64,000 bases of DNA from Membranipora membranacea (GCA_914767715.1 OU612069.1:8494001-8558000), one strand, 5' to 3'. Positions 40,131 to 50,390 are shown, counted from the first letter of the stretch. Numbers and translations are program-made. Notes: generated by a model not told the origin, from the letters alone.

Positions 40131-42650
40131 GGCCAATGTCAACAGTCTTAGGCCTCAGAGTTGCCCCACCATTGATTCATCCAATCATTGTTATGAGTAG
40201 TAGGCATTGACTCCGCCCTTTGTTTATAGTCTCCATTAAATAATAATTACTAACTCATGATTTTTTACTGTTTACTGAATCAATTTGTTTGGAGGAGGGG
40301 TGCAACATTCTCCTCATTGGTGTAAATTTTCATGGAGCATGCTGATTGGATTATTTTTTAAACCTCTTTCAGTCTTGAATTTTTGCATGCTCCCTTGAAA
40401 TAACCTGAAAAGATATAGCAATTAACCAGGTAGATAGAGAGTATTCAGTGTCTTGGAGCTTCCAGCGGTTAGCCAATTAAGAAACATTTTCCTTTCATTG
40501 AATGTAGCTTTTGACATATATTCTTCCATCGCTCACATTACTTCCATTCTACCTGCTTACACTATGACAAAGTTTTATAACAGTGTGTGATATAATTATG
40601 CTGAAATATATCATGAAAGACTTTCGTCTACTTAGAAAGTATCGCTACCATTATTTCTGACAGCTTTATGTTTACCTCAAAATGCTGAACTTCTGAACAC
40701 ACTTTATCTCCACTTCTTGGTAGATGACGTCCATTTTGTTATCTCCGTACAATATATTAGATATATTGGTGCTCTTGTAAGGGGAAGAGTTTTATCTGTC
40801 AACAGTCTTGTTTACTTACTAGACATTGAATTGAAATCTCAGAAAGCAGGCTTCTTGTTCATGTTCTTGCATCTAAATTAGCACTTTTCACACGCTACCT
40901 GCTTGGCGAGTACTAGTTTTATAGGTTTCCAGATTCTAGTAAGTGTATTAAGAACTGCATGTACACCAAGAGGGAATGCCTGTTCTGCTGTTTCGCTGCA
41001 TTTCTGCTGATTTCATTGCAATATTTTTCCCCATCTAAGGTACTTACGTATGCTCGCTTAGTTGCATCCGATGTTAATTAATTTCTTTGCCCTCTAGTAA
41101 TTTAAACTGAACCAATGATTTCTTTAGGGCGCGAAATTCTGAACCATTTGTTTCAGTTGATATCATCAGAAGTTTGTAAACTAGAATAACATCTATATTA
41201 CCATCTTAGCATTGTAGCTTAGTTGCACCCCGTATTTTCTCCAATCATAAATGAGTTTGGTGGCTTTATAGCTATTATAGCTATATAGCTAACAGCTGTA
41301 ATCAAAAGATTAAACACATAAAATTTTCTGTCGAAAAACCATCAAACCTCCCACCAACCCAAGATTTTTTTCGAAAGACTCAAGAAAGACCAGTGACACA
41401 GTCAGGATGGTTATGTTAAATTCGTTTCATTATACTCAACATACTTAGAAATCTCGACATGGGGCTTTGAATATGTGGCACGATTCACTCTGGAAGTAGA
41501 ATAATAGTAAGAAATAGACAGAAAGGTAGACAGCAAACCGATGGATTGTACCTACTGAACGCATTGCTTGAGCATGACAAAAACAAGACAGGTAGTCTAG
41601 TCAGATATTCGATCCACTTGAGATCGAATACCCTGGCACTACCAGCATCCCTCCTTTACTCATTATTGTTTCTTTATTTGTATGGAGTTACCCATCCCTG
41701 ATGAGGTAGGGGGTAATTCCATATAAAACTGCAGGGTGTTATGTTATGAGACATGGTGCAATTTTGACTCTAAGTCAATTTAAGTCAGCAAATGTATATC
41801 CAGAGAGGTTTGAGTGCATCTTAGAAAGAGTTTAAAAGGCTGCAGCCACCAAATTCAATCCAATAGCGGGAATTATAGTGGATATGCTATGACCTCTTAA
41901 TCAACCATTGCTATAAGAGTTTGCAGTTTGGTTTGTGAGAGGGCTTAATTGAGAGAAGCTGGCAAAGGAAGAAGCAGCTACTGTGTCTTCAAGGGTAAAA
42001 CTTTCAACCGCTTGCATTACTCCTTTGTTATAATGAAACCACCACATTCACCACTTGTAGACATAATTCATTCACCTTATAGCTGGCAAAATAACCCAGA
42101 TGCTATCAAAATCTTTTGGTAATGTTATTTGTATTGGTATTGACCTAATCATTCTGTTCTGTCTGATGATCTGAGGCTATGAATTAGGCCACATGACTGC
42201 TTCTCAAGACCCAATACCGCCTCGTAACATCTCAAAAGCCCTCGCAGTCCCTCAAGACTGCATGCAGGCTGTGCGCAATATTATATTTGCACAGCTGCTG
42301 TGATTGGTGTTTTAGCCTGTCTTGATAAGCCACCCTCCCCCTCCCCCACCTGATTTTAGGGGCTTGACACAGTGCCTTTTAATAAGAAATAATCCATTGT
42401 GATGGGTACACATTTTTGTGTGCGGGTGACCATTCGATAGTGATGGTAACTGGGATGTAGGGGAGACGACTGGAAATTTCACAGACATGAATTTAATATA
42501 TATAGCTGAGATTCTAGTACTGATCATTTCTTAGGTAGCAACTCTGCTCCAGCACCTGTTTCATGTGATTGAGATTCAGAGGCCAACAATGTATTCTAGT
42601 TCAGACAATACACCTGGTTATCTATTTTTTTCCCACCCAGAGCCTCAGCG
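40131..42650. other. Unique non-coding flank of the satellite
   Basis: Right after the array the sequence becomes single-copy-looking, AT-rich DNA with stops in all frames. I see no exon with convincing flanking splice sites, no RNA gene and no clear transposon. The only open frame of note (42312-42527, minus) crosses a C-rich tract (CACCCTCCCCCTCCCCC) and resembles no protein I know. Confidence 0.6.
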
Positions 42651-42659
42651 GTTGAGGAT

Positions 42660-42978
42660 GGGATATTTACGCACAGTGTTAGAAGTAGAAATATGAGGTA
42701 GGGGGATTCCAACCAGGCCAGGGGTCCAGTGGGCCGCCCATGCCCCCGGCTGGGTAGTGGGCGGAGTCCTGACCGCTGGAGCCCTGTGGTGTTACAATTG
42801 AAAATGCATCAAATTTAGCCATATTTTGGAAAACTCATATTGATGTACTTACCAGCTGGTGGTTACCTGGGTTATGATATAAAGGGGGATGCATCCCCCT
42901 AGACAAAGTAGGAAGGGGGACATCATCCCCTTACATCTCCCCTAAATTCTAACACTATCTACGCATAAATATGTCAAT
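42660..42978. mobile_element. Candidate short inverted-repeat element (~320 bp)
   Basis: The left end (ATATTTACGCACAGTGTTAGAA, then a run into GGTAGGGGGA) and the reverse complement of the right end (ATATTTATGCGTAGATAGTGTTAGAA, then TGTAAGGGGA) align over about 45 bp at roughly 70% by eye. The interior is G/C-rich (GGGCCGCCCATGCCCCC) and non-coding. The size and ends fit an old non-autonomous DNA transposon. No target-site duplication was identified. Confidence 0.4.
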
Positions 42979-43128
42979 GAGACCTTCACACTATCATTCA
43001 TTAGTTGTCCGGTTTATCAGGTTTATTAGCCTATTTCTCTGGTCTAAATATTTACAGAATAAATCAGAGCGGCTAAAAGTCTGAGACCGCGAGAAATATC
43101 AGAGCCCTGCGCTTATTATTCAAAAGAC

Positions 43129-43282
43129 GTCACCAAGAAGGGAAACAATTTTTATAACATGAATAGAGAGAGACTGAATATGATTAGAATAATTTCAATT
43201 AAAACAAGAGGCGTTATGACATGTGCTATTCAGGCCTACCATACAGAATAAAATCTTTCTCTAATTTTCCTTCTTGGTGATA
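43129..43282. repeat. Short inverted repeat pair, possible tiny MITE
   Basis: TCACCAAGAAGG at the left end and CCTTCTTGGTGA at the right end form perfect inverted copies about 130 bp apart, with weaker similarity continuing inward for a few bases (GGAAAC..TTTT against AATTTTCC). The interior is AT-rich without an open frame. Confidence 0.3.
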
Positions 43283-43435
43283 TTACAAATTTTCTTAGGG
43301 AAGACAAAGTCACGGTATGGTAATCCCATTTGACTCATTCTGATTCTTCTCTTCTGTTCAGACATTAGCCAATGTCATTGAATACATTATATCCACCGAC
43401 TCTAAAGTTAAGTTACAAAATCATCTCTGGGCGTT

Positions 43436-43495
43436 GTTCAACCAAGGAGTAAAGAAGGAGTAACGAAGTTTTACTCTTTTACTCCTTGGTTCAAC
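43436..43495. repeat. Imperfect hairpin (about 27-bp arms)
   Basis: TTCAACCAAGGAGTAAAG on the left is matched by CTTTTACTCCTTGGTTCAA on the right, leaving only a short loop. This would form a strong cruciform or RNA hairpin. Nothing indicates a gene here. Confidence 0.6.
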
Positions 43496-43624
43496 ACGGT
43501 TGTCAGAGGCAATCAGCCCCATCTAATTAATAGTGTGCAAGCTTAAATTGGTTGGATGCACGCCGTAGTGGTTTTTTAAACAAAGCAATATATGTGGTAT
43601 TTAGGTATATATATACAGTATATA

Positions 43625-44230
43625 TTGGTGGTTTGGTGGTCAACTACACCTCTCAGTCTGCCAGTTGGATAGTTATCCAGGGTTATAGTCCTGAATTAAC
43701 GAAAAGCTATTGTTCAGTTCATTATAACTGAAGTGGGCAACAATTTGGCAGCATTTATATGTGAAGATAGGTTGCTTCAATATTATGTCTTAGTTCTACA
43801 CCTCTAAGCTTGTCAGTTAAAGAGAAATTAAATTTTCAAACTTAAACAAAATGGAGGGGATAACTCTAATTATTGCTATATAATCCCATTGTTTTGCCTG
43901 TTGTGTAATGTCTGATTTGAAACCTCACCGTTCGAGCCATGATATTATAGTATACAAAGTTTATATATACTGTATATATACATTGTATATATACAGTATA
44001 TATACACTTTGTATACTATAAATTTGATTTCTTTTTAACTGACAAGCTTAGAGGTATAGAACTAAGACATAATATTGAAGCAACCTATCTTCACATATAA
44101 ATGCTGCCAAATTGTTGCCCACTTCAGTTATAATGAACTGAACAATAGCTTTTCGTTAATTCAGGACTATAACCCTGGATAACTATCCAACTGGCAGACT
44201 GAGAGGTGTAGTTGACCACCAATCCACCAA
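43625..44230. mobile_element. 606-bp foldback element with ~210-bp terminal inverted repeats
   Basis: The left arm (about 43625-43838) and right arm (about 44021-44230) are inverted copies differing at only a handful of positions. They begin TTGGTGGTTTGGTGGTCAAC and end GTTGACCACCAATCCACCAA. The ~180-bp spacer contains a second palindrome (about 43948-44020) built of TATATATACTGTATATATAC and flanked by ATAGTATACAAAG copies. There is no coding capacity. The near identity of the arms points to recent insertion or continued arm conversion. It abuts a LINE fragment starting about 44232. No convincing target-site duplication is visible. Confidence 0.75.
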
Positions 44231-44640
44231 AATTGAGTCAAAACCTTCAATCAATGTATTAGGGGTCACCCTTGATACAGACCTCTCCTTTCAAACACAT
44301 GCAATAGATAGACAACCAGAGCAAATAGAGTTGTATACTTTATAGCGAAACTTAAAATGTTTATGAATATAGAAGAAACACTCAAGACCTACAAAGTTTT
44401 AGTTCGACCTATTCTTGAATATTGCTCAGCAATCCATTTAGAAACCGCACAAAAAACGAGAAACTATCGAAAATGTTCAAAATAAAGCCATCAGAATTAT
44501 CCTATCTGCGCCTAGAGAGTTTTCGGTCACAACTGGCAGAACACTTTTGAACCTCCCAACATAAGCTTGCGCACAAAAAAGTGGCAAAAAAAGGCATCTA
44601 AGCATATCCTTCTCCTTGTACAAAAGGCAAATAGAAATCA
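44228..44640 (+). pseudogene. LINE reverse-transcriptase thumb fragment (decayed)
   Basis: The conceptual plus-strand translation, moving between frames, gives a recognisable C-terminal non-LTR reverse-transcriptase segment. NVLGVTLDTDLSFQTH (about 44252-44300) comes first, then KVLVRPILEYCSAI (about 44392-44435), then NVQNKAIRIILSAPRE (about 44474-44521). The order and spacing match the region after the YADD box in CR1/L2/Jockey-like elements. Frameshifts and stops (for example near 44343 and 44483) make it a fossil. The upstream palm domain is missing, replaced by the foldback element that ends at 44230. Confidence 0.7.
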
Positions 44641-44699
44641 GCGTACTCTGAGAAGTAAATGTTCCATAGTAAAAGCATTATTCCATACCAATTTTGGCA

Positions 44700-44770
44700 G
44701 ACAGACAATAGTAAGAGAAAAAAAATCGAGATTAAAATCTTGATTTTTTCTCTCCTTTTTTTGTCTGTCT
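44700..44770. repeat. Nested hairpin, ~33-bp arms
   Basis: AGACAGACAA followed by an A-rich arm and ATCGAGAT folds onto ATCTTGAT, a T-rich arm and TTGTCTGTCT. The loop is only a few bases. It lies just downstream of the LINE fragment and overlaps no credible gene. Confidence 0.6.
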
Positions 44771-44870
44771 CAGAGGTCAACAAGTTGCCTTTAACTATCT
44801 GTTATTTGTATACTTTCAAACCAAACAAATAAATAAATCAATGCGCCACCATAGACAGAACTAAATTGTG

Positions 44871-45373
44871 TTGCTTTAAAGTAGCAGACAACCCTGGCAC
44901 CACTAAATACATCAAGATGCAATTAAACTTCACCAAGTCCAAGGTAAAGCTTTGCGTCTGCACCACAAGGCAGTCAGAAGCCCCTCTACCCCATGCCTGC
45001 AATGAACTGAATTAAGTTGAGAAGCTATTATAATCTCAAATGCTTTTTTTTGTTATTGAAAGCAATAATATTGTTTTTGTAGATGATTTTGTAACCGAGA
45101 TGACTGTTTATATATTAAGATTCACAGAACAAAAGATGACTGCTTCGATTCTAGAAACAAATTCTTTTATACATCGTTTTTTCCAATAATATATTTATTT
45201 TGAGATTACAGGTATCTGTGTTACTTAAACAAAATGGTGGAAGAGAGTTTTTAATTGAAATAATTTAAATTTTCAAATTTAACATTTATGTATCCACCCA
45301 AATCCAAATTTATATATCATTACGCATCAAATATCAAAATATCACTTTTGTGGTTGTCTGCCACTTTAAGCAA
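44871..45373. mobile_element. Candidate MITE, ~503 bp, 22-bp terminal inverted repeats
   Basis: The left terminus TTGCTTTAAAGTAGCAGACA and the reverse complement of the right terminus TTGCTTAAAGTGGCAGACA match with one indel and one substitution, and AAC follows in both. The interior is AT-rich and non-coding. The size and ends fit a non-autonomous DNA transposon. Flanking duplications were not recognised, so the superfamily is left open. Confidence 0.5.
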
Positions 45374-46006
45374 GGAGTTGTAGCTTTAAGTAGAGGTTAT
45401 GTTTGTTAATACTCTCACAATATTTGTTTAGTAAGACGTATTACTATGAGATATTTCTTGTTGAGATAATCATGATACATAACACGCAAAAAGCTGGCCA
45501 AGTATCTTCCAATGTTTCCCCCGGCCGGGGGGGGGGGGGAGTCGTTCGGGAGGAGCAAAAGCCTGAGTTGCTCAGACTACTTCTAATACATAACTGCAAG
45601 TTGGTTGATTGCTATGCTACACCAGTCCCTCTTGATCAGTTGTTAAAATGTAGAAGCTTCAACTGATAACATACTATAACCTTCTATACCAAAGAGTGAT
45701 TACACATTCAACTATCAGTTAAATGCCCACAATGAAATAAGATCATAACGATATTCTACCTAATCCAAGCAAACATGCAAGATTCCTAACATTGTTACAA
45801 TATTGAGAGTCTGTTTGCTAGAGTCAAAATATTTATTGAATATTGTAAGAACATTTTTTTAAACTTTGCAAGTTGATGACCAATATTTGGTTAAATATTG
45901 AGCAAATATTCAGGAAATATTTATCAACAGTAAGGAATGATTATTGCATTATAATATAATCATGAATATTTGTGCGATATCGAGGAAATATCGGCACATT
46001 GCCTTT
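45374..46006. other. Non-coding AT-rich stretch with a G13 run
   Basis: Contains a 13-base G homopolymer at 45527-45539 next to CCCCCGGCC. From about 45790 there are scattered AATATT-containing words that look like worn copies of the 83-bp repeat that follows. No gene is seen. Confidence 0.5.
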
Positions 46007-46597
46007 GCAAAAAATTGTCTCACAATATTGGGTCAAAATTGTGAGACAATATTGTATGTATATTGCATCATGATATAACCATAATATTTGCGAAAACTTG
46101 TCTCACAATATTGGGACAATATTGGTTCACAATATTGTATGTATATTGCATCATGGTCTAACCACAATATTTGCGAAAACTTGGCTCACAATATTGGGAC
46201 AATATTGTTTTACAATATTGTATGTATATTGCATCATGATCTAACCACAATATTTGCGAAATATTGCCTCACAATATTGGGACAATATTGTTTCACCATA
46301 TTGTATGTATATTGCGTCATGATCTAACCACAATATTTGCGAAATATTGCCTCACAATATTGGGACAATATTGTTTTACAATATTGTATGTATATTGCAT
46401 CATGATCTAACCACAATATTTGCGAAATATTGCCTCACAATATTGGGACAATATTGTTTCACCATATTGTATGTATATTGCGTCATGATCTAACCGCAAT
46501 ATTTGCGAAATATTGCCTCACAATATTGGGACAATGCTGTTTCACCATATTGTATGTATATTGCATCATGATCTAAACATAATATTTGCGAAAACTA
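46007..46597. repeat. 83-bp tandem repeat, about 7 units
   Basis: The GCGAAA phase point recurs at 46090, 46173, 46256, 46339, 46422, 46505 and 46588, exactly 83 bp each time. The first unit begins near 46007. Each unit has several CAATATTG palindromes, a TATGTATATTGC segment and CATCATGATCTAACC. Units at 46256 and 46422 share TTCACCATATTG with GCGTCATG, while 46173 and 46339 share TTTTACAATATTG with GCATCATG, giving a local 166-bp dimer. The last unit is cut by the foldback element beginning about 46596. Confidence 0.9.
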
Positions 46598-47470
46598 ATA
46601 ACAATTATTGTGGCCAAACAAAGTTTTTTTGAAAGTTCTCACATACAAAGCCGCTTTCATTAACCATGGTGCACACAAGAAATGCCAACATAATTTTTCA
46701 TTGCATCTTCATTTTTCTTAAATTTAACGCAAAAGAATGCCAAAAAACACCTCAAAAGTCTTTGAAAAGACCTCAAAAGTCCCTAAAAATAGCTGTTTTT
46801 TGGCATTCTTTTGTGTTAAATTCAAGAAAAATGAAGATGCAATGAAAAATTATAGTGGTATTTCCTGTGTGCACCATGGTTAATGAAAGCGGCTTCGTGT
46901 GTGAGAACATTCAAAAAAACTTTGGCCACAATAATGGTTATTTGGACAGCATGTTTGGCGTTATGCAAAGGTGGCGAAAATATTAGCCGTATTCGAGAGT
47001 CTACTGTCATTGCAATATGCAAGCTAATCTTTTTGAAAGTCAATGTGTATGACATTTGAAGAGTACTCTAAGGAAAAATCTTAATTAATTTTGATTCGAG
47101 CCTATGATCGGTTGTGAATTAACAAGTGAAATTTCACATATTTTCACAGTTCACAAAATAAATGCGTTGTATGGCGTGACGTAAAAAGTCAATTTAGACT
47201 AGTCATATATCAAAGAAAATCAAATTTTACGATGAACGCAATCTCTAAATATACATTCCACCTGATTTGAAATTTCTTGCAATTAATTTGACTGCTCAAT
47301 CTGCATCGACAAACAAAGCGTTTTCTGCCTCATTTCCTCCCTGAAATGACACAACGTCATTGAATCAAGTTTTTGTTCAGGTATTCATTTTCAGTAGCTC
47401 GGCAGCTTTCCAACGGTATATGATATGTTGATATTCGGATCGGTCTTTGACATTACCTTAAAAGGAGTTT
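46596..47470. mobile_element. Foldback element family, copy A
   Basis: The left arm (about 46596-46759) and right arm (about 46789-46943) are inverted copies, both containing the CTCACA..AAGCCGCTTTCATTAA and GAATGCCAAAAAACA words. A non-palindromic tail follows to about 47470, with GGCGTGACGTAAAAAGTC, GACACAACGTCATTGAATCA and CAGCTTTCCAACGGTATATG. The same order of blocks occurs at 54604-55690. Compared with that copy, the outer part of the left arm is missing here. There is no intact coding sequence, and open frames across the arms are artefacts of the palindrome. Confidence 0.75.
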
Positions 47471-48065
47471 CAAAGTACAAAATTCGAAAAGCATTTGGAT
47501 CGTCTAATTCCTAGAGTTTTAAAAACTGATGTGACATTTTCTCTGCGTTTTTTGTTCAGAATAACACGTATGCAAGCTTTTTGAAGAATAAAAACTCGTT
47601 TGAGATCTGTGTCGGTGGCATGGCCCCAGAATTCAATTCCATAAAGTAAATGTGCGTAAAAGAAGGAGTAACACAGGTCAATCATTGTTTTTTTATCAAA
47701 ATAAGAGCGAGCTGCCCTCATCATTGTTAAAATTAGGTTGAGTTTTCGGCAGAGGTCTACGAGATGATTCTTAAAAGTTATATTGGAGTCAAGTATGATG
47801 CCTAAAACTTTTGTGTTGTTTTTAATTTCTACTGTTTAACACCTGGTGTCAATTTTATATTCTGTCAAATCAATTTGTCTTCTTGGCGATTTAAAAATAG
47901 TGTGGAATGTTTATGAATGCTTTATAACGAGCCTGTTGAATATGCACCAAGTTTCAACTTTTGAAATTTCTTGTTTTAATAGGTTTTTGTCGGTTGAGAA
48001 GATATTTGTGTCATCAGCATATAATACATAATTCAGGGAAGGAGCAGCTTTTAATAAGTCGTAAT
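47470..48065 (-). pseudogene. LINE reverse transcriptase, C-terminal part (YADD and thumb)
   Basis: On the minus strand, LNYVLYADDTNIFSTDKN (about 48036-47980) carries the catalytic YADD box of reverse transcriptase. After frameshifts, KVLGIILDSNITFKNHLVDL follows, then a 47724-47470 frame with LLYGIEFWGHATDTDLKR and LQKACIRVILNKK, the usual thumb and end-of-RT pattern of Jockey/CR1-type LINEs. Several frameshifts and stops (around 47910 and 47830) inactivate it. It joins copy A of the foldback family on its 3' side. The N-terminal half of the same element is at 48700-49536, beyond a nested insertion. Confidence 0.8.
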
Positions 48066-48109
48066 CACTATGGTTCCATGGGTCAATTTTGTGGCTCACT
48101 CCAATTTCG

Positions 48110-48140
48110 AATGGTTAGAATCCAGTGGATTCTAACCATT
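48110..48140. repeat. Perfect hairpin, 15-bp arms, 1-base loop
   Basis: AATGGTTAGAATCCA, a single G, then TGGATTCTAACCATT. It is immediately followed by the smaller palindrome CCCATGATGGG. It lies inside the TIR-bounded insertion. Confidence 0.9.
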
Positions 48141-48170
48141 CCCATGATGGGAAAAACATGAAAAGAATCT

Positions 48171-48260
48171 GCCGCGGCCGAGATTTGAACACCGGCCTCC
48201 CGCGTTAAATCCCTTTGAAGGCATTGTGTGCAACGCCACTAACCATTCAGCCACGACGCC
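48171..48260 (-). ncRNA. Degenerate class-II tRNA-like segment (SINE or tRNA pseudogene)
   Basis: Read on the minus strand, the segment starts GGCGTCGTGGCTGAATGG, a good A box at the expected distance from a 7-base acceptor arm. Near its end is GTGTTCAAATCTC, a B-box-like T arm, followed by CCGCGGC and an A. The length (about 90) suits a Leu/Ser-type tRNA with a long variable arm. The acceptor arm pairs at only five of seven positions (one of them G-U) and the T stem at three of five, so it is not a working tRNA. It is best read as the tRNA-related head of a SINE or a tRNA pseudogene. Confidence 0.5.
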
Positions 48261-48417
48261 AATTAATTGAATGAACACGGTTCGGATATTCGTCCAAAAA
48301 GTCATTCGTCACAATCAGAATTTGACTTTAATGCCATTTCCATGGGGCGATTACTACCGAAATCCTTACATAATCGATCCATGGAACCATAGTGAATGTA
48401 AATCAAGAATGTATACA

Positions 48418-48427
48418 AATATGTATG

Positions 48428-48459
<32 letters not shown>

Positions 48460-48480
48460 TGTATGTATGCATGTATGTTT
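48418..48480. repeat. (ATGT)n microsatellite
   Basis: About 15 units of a GTAT/ATGT tetranucleotide with a few interruptions (ATATGTATATG at the left, GCATG near the right end). It lies in the insertion that splits the LINE. Confidence 0.95.
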
Positions 48481-48699
48481 ATATTTGGTCTCAATCTCTG
48501 AGAAATAAAACTGTCTCTATAGGATGCTCTGTAAAATTATTAAAACTGTTGAGTCTGTAATAATAAATAAAATGATAAGACCATAAAAAAATACTATTAC
48601 ATTTTGAATATACTATTTAGCTATTAGATACACTCTGCTCTAATACATTTGGCACGGATCTGCATGCGGAACTTGATTGATTGATATCTGCCTGACGGC

Positions 48700-49536
48700 A
48701 GCTGGTAAAGGTTAACAAAGGACCTAAAATTGAACCTTGCGGGACACCAATTGTGATAGGTTTCAGACTGGATTTTCAACTCCCAACTGCACAAACACAA
48801 ATTGTTGCCTGTTAGTTAGATAGCTTTTAATTAACAAGGCGGCTGAGCTTTGAAAGCCATTGAGAAATAATTTATGAACTAAAATATTGTGGTCAATAGT
48901 GTCAAAAGCTTTAGAACAATCAATAAAAATACCTTGAGTCACGGCTTTGGTGTTAAAATTGTCATAAAGCTGCTCCATTAGTTCATTTATTGGAAAGGTA
49001 GTATTTAGACCTTTTCTAAAACCAAATTGTTTGTCAGTTAAAATGCTTAAATCATCTAAAAATTTATAAATTTGCAGGGTTATAATCTTCTCTACCATTT
49101 TTGAAATGGCGGTAAGGATAGAGATGGGTCGGTAATTATTTTTATCAAATTTGTCACTTTTTATTAAAAACTGGGACAACACGTGCAATTTTGAGACAGT
49201 CAGGGAAACAAGAACTTTTGATGATTAAATTGATTAGAAAAACTCGAATTGGTCCTATAACAGATTTATTCTCTTTCACAGCTCTAGTCGGAATCCGATC
49301 GTTTCCTGTAGCTTTATTCGTATCTAAATTCTCAATTTTTGGCATTATATCATGGGTGCAAATTTCATAGAAAGAGAAGGTAGGTGGCATTTTAGTAGGA
49401 ACAAGGTATTAAGAAAAGCATGAAGTAGATGGCGGTAGTTCAGAAGCCAAATCCAAGCCGTTAAAGTAGGAAGCACATGGTGGATAAAAACTGAATATAT
49501 TCTAAACAAACTGTTGAATAGGATGCGGGCATTCAT
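48700..49536 (-). pseudogene. LINE reverse transcriptase, N-terminal part (fingers and palm)
   Basis: On the minus strand the order is NKATGNDRIPTRAVKENK (about 49330-49275) and ARVVPVFNKK (about 49186-49157). After a frameshift comes a 141-codon frame (49188-48763) with NNYRPISILTAISKMVEK, QFGFRKGLNTTF and the palm box IFIDCSKAFDTIDHNIL. A further frameshift leads to IGVPQGSILGPLL (about 48757-48715). These are successive conserved RT blocks of non-LTR retrotransposons. Upstream (49536-49345) a short frame with FNSLF probably derives from the region between endonuclease and RT. The copy is broken by at least two frameshifts and by the insertion at 48066-48700. Confidence 0.85.
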
Positions 49537-49912
49537 AAGCTGGTGACAGTCTTCTCTGGAACGTTTTCTTATATGTCAATTATGCCAGCTCGTATTTATT
49601 AGTGACAACACCACTTTATTGAAAAACATTTCAAGCCAACCTTAAAACCTATTATTTGGGGTTAACATTCGGAGTTGCACTGCTCTGGAAAAAAGGAGAC
49701 AATTCCTGACAATTAAGACCTTATTGCTGAACAAATACACTGAGTTCCGGATATAAAACTACAGTATTATTTTCTTTTTAATATGATACTGTCTAATAGT
49801 GCTCAAGGTTTTTATTTAACTTCAAAATGTAATTAGATAGTGTATCTGCATCAAATTTAATTGAAGAACCTTTTTGCACGCCTTTTTTCAGCCAATTGTA
49901 TTGATTTTTCAG
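49537..49912. other. Non-coding spacer
   Basis: AT-rich sequence without credible exons, repeats or RNA genes. It lies between the LINE remnant and the possible exon that follows. Confidence 0.5.
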
Positions 49913-50071
49913 ACCCAGGCTATGAAGGCCATAGAAGGATCATCTACAAGTGAGATGATCTGGCGTGTTATGCCCCACTATGGCAGTAGCAAACTATGGT
50001 GCCAGTTTTCGGGTGAGGGCCGCGCAGCAAGAAGAAAATGGTGGAACAAAAGTTCTATCTCTGCCTCGGAA
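49913..50071 (+). CDS. Possible internal exon of an unidentified gene
   Basis: The 159-bp segment is preceded by a pyrimidine-rich tract and AG (TTGATTTTTCAG) and followed by a consensus donor (GTAAGT). It is open in exactly one frame for 53 codons (TQAMKAIEGSS..., then KLWCQFSGEGRAARRKWWNK). The product is rich in Trp, Arg and Ser and matches no family I recognise. The next candidate exon (50391-50478) continues in a compatible phase. No start exon was found. It may be non-coding RNA or chance. Confidence 0.3.
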
Positions 50072-50390
50072 GTAAGTTGCTTTTCATAAATTGTCTACAT
50101 GGCTTGTTTTAGGGCACAAAAAATATATGAATATTTGCGTACCACAGCAGCCAAAATTCTTTCAATATTAGCTTTGTGAGGAAGAACAGCAAATACAAAA
50201 TAAGAATTAACCCTCAATCCTCACATCCAATGTGGCAAACATCCCTTCAATGCGCCTAGATAACCTACTTTCTTGACCCAATGTACAGGAGGATGCAGAA
50301 CCTTCAACTCAATTTATTGGTTTGACAGTCAAATCTAATTGATTGAGTCTGTAAGCTTTTTTAACAATATTTCAATATCCTTTGTTTTAG

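Larger units (their letters stand above)
48066..48394. mobile_element. Inverted-repeat-bounded insertion inside the LINE
   Basis: CACTATGGTTCCATGGGTC at the left and GATCCATGGAACCATAGTG at the right are inverted copies with one mismatch. They bound 329 bp that interrupts the LINE between its GVPQGSILGPLL motif and its YADD motif. The interior holds a perfect 15-bp-arm hairpin (48110-48140) and a tRNA-like segment (48171-48260). It could be a MITE that captured a tRNA-like sequence, or a tRNA-derived SINE flanked by chance inverted words. Confidence 0.5.

Noticed and set aside
45403-45666. 87-codon plus-strand frame with a GRGGGGVV stretch
   Set aside because: It runs through a 13-G homopolymer, has no motif and no splice context.
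46088-46327. 79-codon plus-strand frame across the 83-bp repeat
   Set aside because: It is a by-product of the tandem repeat, whose 83-bp period also shifts the frame every unit.
46822-47055. 77-codon minus-strand frame
   Set aside because: It overlaps the right arm and tail of foldback copy A, and has no family resemblance.
48271-48501. 76-codon plus-strand frame containing IDPWNHS, also seen on the minus strand at 48099-47911
   Set aside because: The shared peptide comes from the inverted terminal words (CCATGGAACCATAGTG and its inverse) of the nested insertion, not from homologous genes.
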